NCBI GenBank assembly: GCA_030655315.1
Contig: JAURVT010000035.1
Span: forward strand, 46,933-110,932
Direction of reading: 5' to 3'
Source of the DNA: Nocardioidaceae bacterium
GTDB taxonomy: Bacteria; Actinomycetota; Actinomycetes; Propionibacteriales; Nocardioidaceae
DNA: 64,000 nucleotides
Of the stretch, positions 25,768 through 35,796 are shown in pieces (the stretch's first letter is position 1; each line of letters starts with the position of its first letter). Position numbers and translations under genes: made by a program. The notes beneath the pieces are model-generated. The model searched no databases. It was not told the DNA's origin and saw nothing but the letters and a program-made list of their open reading frames with translations.

Positions 25768-25815
25768 CCTGTCGGTGCGTGGTGATGCCCCGGCGTCATG
25801 ACGCACCGACAGGTC
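25766..25815. terminator. Hairpin terminator after the ABC operon
   Basis: Perfect 15-bp arms (GACCTGTCGGTGCGT at 25766-25780, complement at 25801-25815) flank a 20-nt loop that itself contains the pairing TGATGCC/GGCGTCA. The stem shares GGTGCGT with the hairpin at 52461. Confidence 0.8.
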
Positions 25816-25879
25816 GGGGGACGGTGAGGGGATTCACACGTCCGTGACGTGAGACCACCTGGGGTCGGACGGCGAACGG

Positions 25880-25896
25880 GATTAGCCTGGCCTAAG
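25880..25896. promoter_or_regulatory. Possible IdeR/DtxR iron box upstream of fprA
   Basis: On the minus strand TTAGG-CC-AGGCTAA matches the first 14 bases of the IdeR consensus (TTAGGTTAGGCTAACCTAA) except at two positions; the last arm is poor. It lies about 50 bp before the fprA start. Confidence 0.35.
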
Positions 25897-25942
25897 TAGG
25901 TACGTGAAATCCTTCACGAGTCCACCCCGAGAGGTTTCGTCC

Positions 25943-27304
25943 ATGACCAGGCAGCTGCGGGTCGCCGTCGTCGGTGCAGGCCCGGCCGGCATCTACGCGT
26001 CCGACATCCTGACCAAGAACGCCGCCGAGGCCGGCGTCGACGTGTCGGTCGACCTCCTCGACAAGGACCCGACCCCGTTCGGGCTGATCCGCTACGGCGT
26101 CGCGCCGGACCACCCGCGGATCAAGGAGATCGTCAAGGCGCTCACCCGCGTCCTGTCCAACGACGACATCCGCTTCCTCGGCAACGTCGCCTTCGGCACC
26201 GACCTCAAGCTCGACGACCTGCGTCCGTTCTACGACGCCGTCGTCTTCGCCACCGGCGCCAGCAAGGACCGCGACCTCGACCTCCCGGGCGTCGAGCTCG
26301 AGGGCTCGTACGGCGCCGCGGACTTCGTGTCCTGGTACGACGGCCACCCCGACGTCCCGCGCGACTGGCCGCTCGAGGCCGAGTCCGTCGCGGTGCTGGG
26401 CGCCGGCAACGTCGCGCTCGACGTCGCCCGGATCCTGGCCAAGACCGCCGACGAGCTGCTCGTCACCGAGATCCCGGCCAACGTCGAGGCGGGCATCCGC
26501 GCCAACCGGGCACAGGACGTCCACGTCTTCGCCCGCCGCGGCCCCGCGCAGGTCAAGTTCACCCCGATGGAGCTCCGCGAGCTCGGCCACTCGGAGAACA
26601 TCGACGTGATCGTGCACCCCGAGGGCTTCGAGCTCGACGAGGGCTCGATGGACGCGATCCGCGCCAGCAAGTCCGTCAAGCTGGTCGTCGACGTGCTGCA
26701 GAACTACGTCGCCGCCGAGCCCAAGGGCCGCAAGCACCGCATCCACGTGCACTTCTGCCAGGCGCCGGTCGAGATCCTCGACGACGGGACCGGCCGCGTC
26801 GGCGGGCTGCGCACCGAGGTCACCGAGCTCGACGGCACCGGCAACGCGCGCGGCACCGGCGAGCACCAGGAGTGGGACGTCCAGGCCGTCTACCGCGCCG
26901 TGGGCTACCTGTCCGACAACCTCGCCGGCCTGCCGTTCGACAACGCCGCGGGCGTCGTCCCCAACGACGGCGGCCGCGTGATCGACCTCGACGGCGGCGC
27001 ACTGCCCGGCGCCTACGTCACCGGCTGGATCAAGCGCGGACCCGTCGGCCTGATCGGCCACACCAAGTCCGACGCCGCCCAGACGGTCGACATGCTGCTC
27101 TCGGACGTCGACGCGCTCACGCCCGCCGAGCGTCCCGACCGCGAGGCCTTCACCGACCACCTCGACGAGCGCGGCATCGCGTACACGACGTGGCAGGGCT
27201 GGCAGACCCTCGACGCCCACGAGGTGTCGCTCGGCGAGGCCGCCGGTCGCGGCCGCGTCAAGGTCGTCGAGCGCGACGACCTGGTGCGCATCAGCCGCGC
27301 CTGA
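25943..27304 (+). CDS. fprA: FprA-type ferredoxin/adrenodoxin--NADP+ reductase
   Basis: The 453-aa FAD/NADPH flavoenzyme moves electrons between NADPH and ferredoxin, supplying cytochromes P450 and other redox partners. Motifs are VVGAGPAGIYASDIL for FAD (residues 8-22), PFGLIRYGVAPDH near 46, VLGAGNVALDVARIL for NADPH at about 152, and GWIKRGPVGLIGHTKSDA near 363, all characteristic of the adrenodoxin-reductase-like FprA group. ATG at 25943 follows a GAGAGG ribosome site. A partial iron-box-like palindrome lies in its promoter. It ends at a hairpin shared with the convergent lipoprotein gene. Confidence 0.95.
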   Translation: MTRQLRVAVVGAGPAGIYASDILTKNAAEAGVDVSVDLLDKDPTPFGLIRYGVAPDHPRIKEIVKALTRVLSNDDIRFLGNVAFGTDLKLDDLRPFYDAVVFATGASKDRDLDLPGVELEGSYGAADFVSWYDGHPDVPRDWPLEAESVAVLGAGNVALDVARILAKTADELLVTEIPANVEAGIRANRAQDVHVFARRGPAQVKFTPMELRELGHSENIDVIVHPEGFELDEGSMDAIRASKSVKLVVDVLQNYVAAEPKGRKHRIHVHFCQAPVEILDDGTGRVGGLRTEVTELDGTGNARGTGEHQEWDVQAVYRAVGYLSDNLAGLPFDNAAGVVPNDGGRVIDLDGGALPGAYVTGWIKRGPVGLIGHTKSDAAQTVDMLLSDVDALTPAERPDREAFTDHLDERGIAYTTWQGWQTLDAHEVSLGEAAGRGRVKVVERDDLVRISRA

Positions 27305-27332
27305 TCCACCGCTCCTCCCGGCGCGTCGATGG

Positions 27333-27382
27333 GAGTTGTCGGTGCCTCACAGGGTCCCGACCCCCTGAGGCACCGACGACTC
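27333..27382. terminator. Hairpin between convergent fprA and lipoprotein genes
   Basis: 17-nt arms (27333-27349 and 27366-27382) have one mismatch. The loop contains a further GGGTC-CC-GACCC pairing, so the whole element is nearly fully paired. The stem holds CGGTGCCTCA. Confidence 0.8.
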
Positions 27383-27390
27383 GGCGGACG

Positions 27391-27825
27391 TCAGCGCAGA
27401 CGGACGACCTGCACGCGGCAGGTCGGCGTCGCGGCCTCCCCCACCGGGATCTCGTCGACGGCGAACGCGGTCGGCTCGGAGGGCTGCAGCTGCGGCAGGA
27501 CGAGGCGGCGCGCCTGCTTCTGCCCCGCGTCGGGCGCCCCGACCACCACGGTGATCCGGTAGTCCGCCGGCGCCTGCGTCGGGTTGGTGATCGCCCCGGT
27601 CGCGCGCCACGCGCCGGCCGAGTCGCGGGCGCACAGCAGGTCGGACACGTCGGCGTTGGCCGCGACGCCCGGCAGCCCCGTCCCGCCCGAGGCCGACGCC
27701 GACGCGGTGGGCTCGGCCGGCACCGTGGTGCTCGGGTCGACGGGTGCGGGCGCCTCGTCGCCGCCACCGCACCCCGCGAGCGCGAGGACGAGGGCGGCGG
27801 CGGGCAGCAGGCGTGGGACGGGCAC
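27391..27825 (-). CDS. Putative lipoprotein
   Basis: The 144-aa product begins with a signal peptide ending in the lipobox LALAGC (Cys at about residue 19). A Ser/Thr/Pro/Ala-rich linker follows, then a ~95-residue domain (ANADVSDLLCARDSAGAW to TCRVQVVRLR) with two cysteines that could form a disulfide. The domain resembles small Ig-like extracytoplasmic domains of actinobacterial lipoproteins, but I cannot name a family. GTG at 27825 is the start that gives a proper signal peptide. Function unknown. Confidence 0.75.
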   Translation of the reverse strand: MPVPRLLPAAALVLALAGCGGGDEAPAPVDPSTTVPAEPTASASASGGTGLPGVAANADVSDLLCARDSAGAWRATGAITNPTQAPADYRITVVVGAPDAGQKQARRLVLPQLQPSEPTAFAVDEIPVGEAATPTCRVQVVRLR

Positions 27826-27861
27826 GGACCCATGGTGCCGTGCCCGGCCCGCCGCGCGACG

Positions 27862-30111
27862 TCAGCGCACCGTGAAGCTGCCCGCGAGCGGCGCCTGCGA
27901 CGACGTGCCGACGTACACCTCGATCTCGCCGCGCTCGACCCGCCACCGGGCGTCGCCGTCGTAGAACCCGACGTCGCCGGGCGTCAGCTCGAACGTCACC
28001 CGCCGACGCACGCCCGGCTCGAGCCGCACGCGCTCGAACCCCCGCAGCCGGCGCACCGGCTGGACGATGCTCGCGACGGGGTCGCGCACGTAGAGCTGCA
28101 CCACCTCGTCCCCCGCGACCCGTCCGGTGTTGCGCACGACCGCGCTCACCGACACCGATCCGCCGCGGCGCGACATCGTCGCGCGCGACAGGCGCACGTC
28201 CGACACCTCGAACGTCGTGTACGACAGCCCGTGGCCGAAGGGGTAGAGCGGGCCGTCCTCGACGTCGAGGTACTTGGAGGTGAACTTGTTGTCCGGGTCG
28301 TACGGACGCCCGGTGTTCTCGTGGTTGTAGTACAGCGGCACCTGCCCGACCGACCGCGGGAAGCTGACGGGCAGCTTGCCGCCGGGGTTGGTGGCGCCGA
28401 ACACCGCGTCCGCGATCGCGCGGCCGCCCTCGAGCCCGGGCGCCCACGCCTCGAGGATCGCCGGGACGGCCGCGGCGAGCGCAGTCAGCGTCAACGGCCG
28501 GCCGTTGACGAGCACCGCGACGGTGCTGGGCTGCGCCTCGGCGACGGCCTCCGCGAGCCGCTGCTGCACGCCGGGCAGCCCGATGTCGCTGCGGGCCGCC
28601 GCCTCGCCGCTCATCGTGGCGTCCTCGCCGAGGACGAGCACCGCGACGTCCGCCGCGCGTGCCGCGGCCACCGCCGCGTCGATCCCTCCGGTGCCCCGGC
28701 CGGAGACGTCGCAGCCGGGCTCGTGCACGACGGTGCCGGTCGCCAGGGCCTCGATCGCGGCGAGGACCGTGGTGGGCGGCGTCGTCGAGGCGCCCGTGCC
28801 CAGCCCCGCCCAGGTGCCGTTGAGGTCGTAGGTGGCGGTGGCGAGCGGGCCGATCACCGCGATCCGTCCGGTGCGCGGGATCGGCAGGACGTCGCCCTCG
28901 TTGCGGAGCAGCACCAGGCTGCGGGCGGCGGCCGACCGCGCCGAACGACGCGTCGCGGCCGTCGGCGCGGTGACCTCGCCGGCCTCGTCGACGTACGGCT
29001 CCTCGAACAGGCCGAGGTCGAGCTTGACGCGCAGGATGCGGCGGACCGCGTCGTCGAGCTGGCGCTGCGTGATCGCGCCCGAGGCGAGCAGCGCGGCCGC
29101 GTTCTCCACGTAGGTGGTGCTGGTCATCTCCATGTCGACGCCGGCACGGATGCCCTCCCGCGCGGCGTCGCGTCCGTCGGCGGCCTGGCCGTGCGGGATC
29201 AGCTCCTGCACCCCGGTGTAGTCGCTGACGACGAACCCCTCGAAGCGGTAGCGGTCCTTGAGGACGCCCCGCACGAGGTCGGCGTTGCCGTGTGCCGGGA
29301 CCCCGGCGATCGTGTTGAAGCTCGTCATCACCGTCGCGGCGCCGGCCTCGACCGCGGCCTTGAAGGGCGGCAGGTAGAGGTTGTGCAGCCGCTGGATCGA
29401 GACGTCGACGGTGTTGTAGTCGCGGCCGCCCTCGGGGGCGCCGTAGGCCGCGAGGTGCTTGGCGCACGCCGCGACCGACGTCGCGCTCGCCAGGCTGCTG
29501 CCCTGGTAGGCCTTGGTCTTGACCGCCGCGAGCACCGTCGTCAGGTACGGGTCCTCGCCGTTGCCCTCCGCGATCCGCCCCCAGCGCGGCTCGTGGCAGA
29601 CGTCCATCATCGGCGCGAACGTCCAGTGGATGCCGCTGCGACGGGCCTCGGCAGCCGACACGCGCGCGTCGTCGGCGGCGACGTCGGCGTCGAACGCGGC
29701 GGCCTGGCCCAGCGGGATCGGGAAGTTGGTGGTGTAACCGTGGATGACGTCGAGCCCGACGATGAGCGGGATCCCCAGGCGGGTGCCCTCCACGGCCTTG
29801 CGCTGGATCGCGTTGATCGCCCGGGCGCCGACGACGGAGAAGATGCCGCCCAGGCCGGTGGTGGTCAGCGCCTCCTCGGCGGACTCGACGGTGTTGGCCA
29901 GCCGGAGCTGGCCGATCTTCTCCTGGCGCGTCATCCGGCGCAGCAGCTGCTCGACGCGACGGTCGCGCGACGCGGTGCGTCCGGGCGTGGTCGCGGACGC
30001 CGGAGCGACGGGCGCGAGGGCGGCCGCTCCGGCGACGGCGGCGGTGCCGGCGGTGCCGAGCAGACGGCGGCGGGTGAGCCCGTCCGCGGGCGTGGTGGGG
30101 GTGGTGGTCAT
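27862..30111 (-). CDS. Tat-exported glycoside hydrolase family 3 beta-glucosidase (BglX-like)
   Basis: The 749-aa secreted enzyme probably cleaves beta-linked glucosides or xylosides. A twin-arginine signal (LTRRRLLGTAG, then a hydrophobic run ending ASA at about residue 40) precedes the GH3 N-terminal barrel. The barrel contains HWTFAPMMDVCHEPRWGR, KHLAAYGAPEGGRDYN and the nucleophile Asp in GFVVSDYTG. The GH3 C domain (LLRNEGDVLPIP, ATNPGGKLPVSFPRSVGQVP) and a fibronectin-like domain (VVRNTGRVAGDEVVQLYVRD) follow, as in BglX. ATG at 30111 has a CGGAGG site. No sugar regulator is adjacent, so inducing substrate is unknown. Confidence 0.92.
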   Translation of the reverse strand: MTTTPTTPADGLTRRRLLGTAGTAAVAGAAALAPVAPASATTPGRTASRDRRVEQLLRRMTRQEKIGQLRLANTVESAEEALTTTGLGGIFSVVGARAINAIQRKAVEGTRLGIPLIVGLDVIHGYTTNFPIPLGQAAAFDADVAADDARVSAAEARRSGIHWTFAPMMDVCHEPRWGRIAEGNGEDPYLTTVLAAVKTKAYQGSSLASATSVAACAKHLAAYGAPEGGRDYNTVDVSIQRLHNLYLPPFKAAVEAGAATVMTSFNTIAGVPAHGNADLVRGVLKDRYRFEGFVVSDYTGVQELIPHGQAADGRDAAREGIRAGVDMEMTSTTYVENAAALLASGAITQRQLDDAVRRILRVKLDLGLFEEPYVDEAGEVTAPTAATRRSARSAAARSLVLLRNEGDVLPIPRTGRIAVIGPLATATYDLNGTWAGLGTGASTTPPTTVLAAIEALATGTVVHEPGCDVSGRGTGGIDAAVAAARAADVAVLVLGEDATMSGEAAARSDIGLPGVQQRLAEAVAEAQPSTVAVLVNGRPLTLTALAAAVPAILEAWAPGLEGGRAIADAVFGATNPGGKLPVSFPRSVGQVPLYYNHENTGRPYDPDNKFTSKYLDVEDGPLYPFGHGLSYTTFEVSDVRLSRATMSRRGGSVSVSAVVRNTGRVAGDEVVQLYVRDPVASIVQPVRRLRGFERVRLEPGVRRRVTFELTPGDVGFYDGDARWRVERGEIEVYVGTSSQAPLAGSFTVR

Positions 30112-30231
30112 GGCGTTGCCTCCGGGGGCGAGGTGGTGTGGTGTGGCTCAGGTCACACCCGTCGCACTCTCTACCCTCGAAGCCGACGACACAAACCCCC
30201 GTCCACCCACCTGCACCGGAAGGACGAGCCC

Positions 30232-30681
30232 ATGAGCCCGCTCCCCCAGCCGCACGTCCGCGCCCTGTCGCCCCTGGTGGGGCGGTGGCGCACGTCGGGG
30301 TCGGTGCTCGACGCGGACGGCGCTGCCGTCGCGCCGATCCGCGGCACGGACACCTACCGCTGGCTCACCGGCGACGCCTGGCTGGTGCACGAGGTCGACG
30401 TGATGATGGGCGACCAGCACGCCCAGGCGCTCGAGCTCGTCGGCGACCGCGACCCGGCGTCCGGGGGCTGGCTGATGCGGGCGTTCGACGCCTCGGGCGA
30501 CTTCGGCACCATGACGATGACCCGTCTCGACGACGGCACGTTCCTGGCGGTCGGCGACGCCGTCCGCAGCCTGCTGCGTCCCGCGGCGGACGGCACGTCG
30601 ATGACGGCAGTCTGGGAGCAGGAGACCTCGCCCGGCACCTGGGTGCGGTGGATGGACATGGCCTTCGCCCGTCTCTCCTGA
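30232..30681 (+). CDS. DUF1579-like protein
   Basis: The 149-aa soluble protein has a pattern seen in DUF1579/lipocalin-like proteins: RALSPLVGRWRTSGSV at the N terminus, TDTYRWLTGDAWLVHEVDV in the middle, and a repeated beta-strand layout ending WVRWMDMAFARLS. Function is unknown; such proteins bind small ligands or act as stress accessory proteins. ATG at 30232 follows GAAGGACGAG. It is divergent from the GH3 gene and stands alone. Confidence 0.72.
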   Translation: MSPLPQPHVRALSPLVGRWRTSGSVLDADGAAVAPIRGTDTYRWLTGDAWLVHEVDVMMGDQHAQALELVGDRDPASGGWLMRAFDASGDFGTMTMTRLDDGTFLAVGDAVRSLLRPAADGTSMTAVWEQETSPGTWVRWMDMAFARLS

Positions 30682-30714
30682 CCGTCGTCCCCCGCTCGAC
30701 GCAGACGCCAGGGG

Positions 30715-31116
30715 TCAGCGGCGCCGGGGCCGGCGCCAGAGGACCATCTGCGCGTCCGCGTGCGGGACGTGGACCGGCAGGTTGGGGGTCTGCAGGAGGG
30801 CGGCCCGGGCGAGCGCGAGCTCGTCGCTGAGCGCCACCACCTGCTCCTGCAGCGTCGACACCTGCTGCTCGAGGTCGAGGACGCGCCTGATGCCCTCGAG
30901 CCCGAGTCCCTCGGCGCTCAGTCGGGCGACGTCGCGCAGCAGCGCCACGTCGTGCAGCGAGTAGCGTCGCGCGCCCCCGCCGGCCCGGCCCGGTGACACC
31001 AGGCCGAGCCGGTCGTAGGTGCGCAGCGTCTGCGGGTGGAGCCCGGAGAGCTCGGCGGCGACGCTGATGACGAAGACCTTCGCCTCCGGGCCCGGCGGCT
31101 CGAACGGCAGCCGCAT
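30715..31116 (-). CDS. hspR: HspR, heat-shock repressor (MerR family)
   Basis: The 133-aa repressor of chaperone genes binds HAIR sites and uses DnaK as co-repressor. The MerR helix-turn-helix is clear: VISVAAELSGLHPQTLRTYDR, then LGLVSPGR and RRYSLHDVALLRDVARLSAEG. A coiled-coil (LDLEQQVSTLQEQVVALSDE) follows, and a basic tail RRPRRR. ATG at 31116 is chosen for its GAGGTGG site; a GTG at 31125 is possible. It is the last gene of dnaK-grpE-dnaJ-hspR, starting 14 bp after dnaJ, so it is autoregulated. HAIR sites at 34845 and 21535 are its likely targets. Confidence 0.93.
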   Translation of the reverse strand: MRLPFEPPGPEAKVFVISVAAELSGLHPQTLRTYDRLGLVSPGRAGGGARRYSLHDVALLRDVARLSAEGLGLEGIRRVLDLEQQVSTLQEQVVALSDELALARAALLQTPNLPVHVPHADAQMVLWRRPRRR

Positions 31117-31130
31117 CCCCGCCACCTCGA

Positions 31131-32291
31131 TCAGCTCCCGGCGTTCGCGAGCCCGGCTCGCGGGTCGCTCTCGCCGCGCGCGGCGCGCAGGTCCTGCACC
31201 GCCTGGCGCTGCTGCTCCGACAGGTCGGTGGGCACCTGCACCTCGACGGTGACGAGCAGGTCGGCCCGGGTGCCGGTCTTGCCGGCCACGCCCTTGCCAC
31301 GGGCGCGGAAGGTGCGTCCGTTGGGCGTGCCCGCCGGCACCTTGATGCGCACGGGTGCGCCGCCGAGGGTCGGCACGGAGATCTCCGCGCCGAGCGCGGC
31401 CTCGTCGAAGGCGACCGGCACCGTGATGGTGAGGTTGTCGCCCCGACGCCCGAACAGCGGGTGGGTGGCCACGTGCACGAGGACGAGCAGGTCGCCCGCG
31501 GGGCCGCCGTTCTCGCCCTTGGCGCCCTTGCCCTTGAGCTTGATCCGCTGCCCGTCCTTGACGCCGGCCGGGATGCGGACCTGCATGGTGCGGCTCGACG
31601 TGCCGCGACCGGAGCCGGTGCACGTCGGGCACGGGTCCTCGACCACGAGTCCGCGTCCGCGGCACTGCGTGCAGGGCTCGGTCATGGCGAACAGGCCGCC
31701 CGAGGCGCCCGTCTGCATGCCGCTGCCCTCGCACTTGGGACACACCTTGGGCACGGTGCCCGCGCGGGCGCCGGTGCCGTGGCAGGAGCGGCAGGGCTCG
31801 TCGCTCGTCATCCGCAGCGGCACCGTGACGCCGTCGACGGACTGCTCGAACGAGATCGACGCCTCGGTCTCGACGTCGCTGCCGCGGCGCGCCGGACGCT
31901 GACGCGTCTGACGACCACCACCGCCCCCGCCTCCACCGAAGATGCCGCCGAGCAGGTCGGAGACGTCGAAGTCGGCCGTGCCGCTGCCGCCCCCGCCGGG
32001 GAAGCCGAAGCCACCCCCGCCGCCCGCTCCGCCGCGACGGCCGGCGAACCCACCGCCGAACAGCGTGCGCTGCTCGTCGTACTCCTTGCGCTTGTCGGCC
32101 GAGGAGAGCACCGAGTAGGCCTCGGAGACCTGCTTGAACCGGTCCTCGGCCGCCTTGTCACCCGGCTTGGTGTCGGGGTGGTTGTCACGGGCGAGCTTGC
32201 GGTACGCCTTCTTGATCTCGTCGGACGTCGCGTCCTTCTTGACGCCCAGGACCTTGTAGAAGTCCTTGTCCATCCAGTCGTTGCCGGCCAC
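31131..32291 (-). CDS. dnaJ: DnaJ co-chaperone
   Basis: The 386-aa Hsp40 stimulates DnaK ATPase and delivers substrates. It has a J domain at residues 8-75 with the HPD motif in ARDNHPDTKPGD and a Gly/Phe-rich linker (about 78-140, many GGGG runs). The zinc-finger domain has four CxxCxGxG repeats (CRSCHGTG, CPKCEGSG, CTQCRGRG, CPTCTGSG), and C-terminal substrate-binding beta domains complete it. Having the zinc fingers makes it a type I DnaJ. ATG at 32291 is the usual start for this family (MAGNDWMDKDFYKVLGV). It is part of the HspR-controlled operon. Confidence 0.97.
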   Translation of the reverse strand: MAGNDWMDKDFYKVLGVKKDATSDEIKKAYRKLARDNHPDTKPGDKAAEDRFKQVSEAYSVLSSADKRKEYDEQRTLFGGGFAGRRGGAGGGGGFGFPGGGGSGTADFDVSDLLGGIFGGGGGGGGRQTRQRPARRGSDVETEASISFEQSVDGVTVPLRMTSDEPCRSCHGTGARAGTVPKVCPKCEGSGMQTGASGGLFAMTEPCTQCRGRGLVVEDPCPTCTGSGRGTSSRTMQVRIPAGVKDGQRIKLKGKGAKGENGGPAGDLLVLVHVATHPLFGRRGDNLTITVPVAFDEAALGAEISVPTLGGAPVRIKVPAGTPNGRTFRARGKGVAGKTGTRADLLVTVEVQVPTDLSEQQRQAVQDLRAARGESDPRAGLANAGS

Positions 32292-32326
32292 CTGTCACCC
32301 CCTCCTCGTTCGTGTGTGCACGCGGC

Positions 32327-32898
32327 TCAGGCCTGCGCGTCGTCCGCCGCGCCGTCGGGCGCCGCCGACGGCTCGCTCGGCTCGACGACCGAGACGCGGG
32401 CCGGGCGCAGCACCCGGTCGCCGACGCGGTAGCCGGTCTGCAGCACCTTGTCGGCCGTGGTGACCTCGACGTCGTCGGAGTACCCGTGCATCAGGGCCTC
32501 GTGGACGTTGGGGTCGAACGGGTCGCCGTCGGTGCCGAACGCCTCGAGCCCGTGCGACGTGACCGCCTGGCGCAGCGAGTCCGCGACGGCCTTGAAGCCG
32601 CCCTGGAGCTCGCCGTGCTCGTCGGCCCGCCCGAGGTCGTCCAGGACGGGCAGCAGGCTGCTGAGCACCTGCGCGGCGGCGCCGGCCTTGATGACCTCGC
32701 GGTCACGGTCGACCCGACGCTTGTAGTTGAGGTACTCGGCCTGCAGGCGCTGGAGGTCCAGCGTCCGGTCGGCCAGCTGCGCCCGCAGCTCGTCCTCGAC
32801 GCCCGCCGACGCGGAGGGCTGCTCGCCCTCCACGTCGGGCTCGGTGACCGCGTCGCCCTGGTCCGGGTCGGGGTGGGTGGGGGCCTCGTGGTCCGAGG

Positions 32899-32902
<4 letters not shown>
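32327..32902 (-). CDS. grpE: GrpE nucleotide exchange factor
   Basis: The 191-aa nucleotide exchange factor for DnaK has an acidic disordered N terminus (about residues 1-38), a long coiled-coil dimerisation helix ([20 protein letters not shown]), and the conserved beta domain ending [16 protein letters not shown]. The stretch [18 protein letters not shown] is diagnostic. GTG at 32902 overlaps the dnaK stop (GTGA), so translation is coupled to dnaK. The gap to dnaJ is short. Confidence 0.96.
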
Positions 32903-34767
<1,865 letters not shown>

Positions 34768-34844
34768 GGGTGTTCCTCCTGAAAGAAGTCGAGACGGGTT
34801 CGTCTGCGTCCAGTATGCCTGGCTGCGTGACGCCGCACAAGTTG

Positions 34845-34865
34845 GTTGAGTCTAGTGATGTCAAC
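34845..34865. promoter_or_regulatory. HAIR operator of the dnaK operon
   Basis: On the minus strand GTTGACA-N7-ACTCAAC matches the HAIR layout (arms around 7 bp) with three departures. Its left arm also contains a TTGACA -35 box, so HspR binding would block RNA polymerase. Confidence 0.75.
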
Positions 34866-34983
34866 TTAGGTGCGCCGGGTTCTGTTCCTCGATCCGGGCA
34901 GGTCTTTTCGGGCCCCGGGTTGGCCCCGGGGGCGAGAAGGCGAGACGATGACCCTGACCACGACGCCCCCGCGGAGGACAGCC

Positions 34984-35664
34984 ATGGCGACCACGCCCCG
35001 ACTCACCGTCGACACCACCGGTGTCAACCACAAGCTCGTCTGGGCGGGTGTGTACGTCGGCCTGCTCGGCACGCTGCTCATCGGCCTCGGCACGACCGTC
35101 GCGCCGGCGATCTTCTGGATCGTGGGGCTCGTGGTCGGCGCGGTCGGCGGCGTCCTGATGCTCGTCGGCGGCGCGCTCAACGACGTCGAGGTCCGCGAGG
35201 GCCACATGCCCGCCTCGGAGATGCGCTCGGAGACCGCGGCGCTGCCGTCGCGGTCGTCCGACGAGCAGCTCGCGCTCGAGTCCGGCCACGTCGCCGGCCC
35301 GGTCGAGCCCGGCCCCGGCGCGGACCGTCTCGGCGGCCTGATGCTGCTCGGCCTCACCGCCTGGCTGGTGCTGGCCCCGTACGTGCTGAGCTTCGAGTTC
35401 ACCCCTGAGGCCGAGCGCGCGATCTACCACGCCATCGGGCTCGCGATCTTCACCGGCGTCGTGGGCATGCGCACCATCGCCACCGGCCCCAGCCGCGTCG
35501 GCTCGGGCCTGGTCGCCCTCGCGGCGGCCGTCTTCCTCGTCTACACCCTGGTGCGGCCCGGCGTCGCCAACGCCGACCAGATCATCTTCCTGGTGACCGG
35601 CGCGCTCGTCATCCTCGCGGCCGTCCTCGCCGCCACCCCCCGCCGCCAGGTCCAGGTCGTCTGA
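34984..35664 (+). CDS. Integral membrane protein, unknown function
   Basis: The 226-aa protein has two hydrophobic helices near the N terminus (VWAGVYVGLLGTLLIGLG and IFWIVGLVVGAVGGVLMLVG). A polar ~55-residue loop (NDVEVREGHMPASEMRSE onward) follows, then about four more helices. No family recognised. ATG at 34984 is preferred because GGAGG lies 6 bp upstream; an in-frame ATG at 34948 would add 12 residues and has a weaker site. It is divergent from dnaK and ends at a large hairpin (35698-35789). Confidence 0.72.
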   Translation: MATTPRLTVDTTGVNHKLVWAGVYVGLLGTLLIGLGTTVAPAIFWIVGLVVGAVGGVLMLVGGALNDVEVREGHMPASEMRSETAALPSRSSDEQLALESGHVAGPVEPGPGADRLGGLMLLGLTAWLVLAPYVLSFEFTPEAERAIYHAIGLAIFTGVVGMRTIATGPSRVGSGLVALAAAVFLVYTLVRPGVANADQIIFLVTGALVILAAVLAATPRRQVQVV

Positions 35665-35697
35665 CGGACGCCGGCGCGGCACCCGTCCGTCCCGCCT

Positions 35698-35789
35698 GTC
35701 GGTTTCCCAGGTAGGCACGGTTTTCCGTCAGGACCACGGAGAGCTCTCCGTGGTCCTGTCGGTTTTCCGTGCCTACCTGGGAATCCGAC
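35698..35789. repeat. 92-bp nested symmetrical hairpin between convergent genes
   Basis: Outer 23-nt arms (35698-35720 and 35767-35789, one mismatch) surround an inner perfect 30-bp palindrome (35729-35758, centred on GAGCTC). Both have the same centre at 35743.5. An 8-nt unpaired step separates them on each side. It lies between a rightward and a leftward stop codon, so bidirectional termination is likely. Confidence 0.8.
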
Positions 35790-35796
35790 GGACGGC

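Noticed and set aside
26872..30681. A 1269-codon plus-strand frame through the lipoprotein and GH3 region
   Set aside because: Only its last 150 codons (30232-30681) look real (DUF1579-like); the rest is antisense to GH3.
31116..31743. Longer reading of hspR extending into dnaJ
   Set aside because: The extension is a shifted-frame shadow of dnaJ; the MerR domain starts just after the ATG at 31116.
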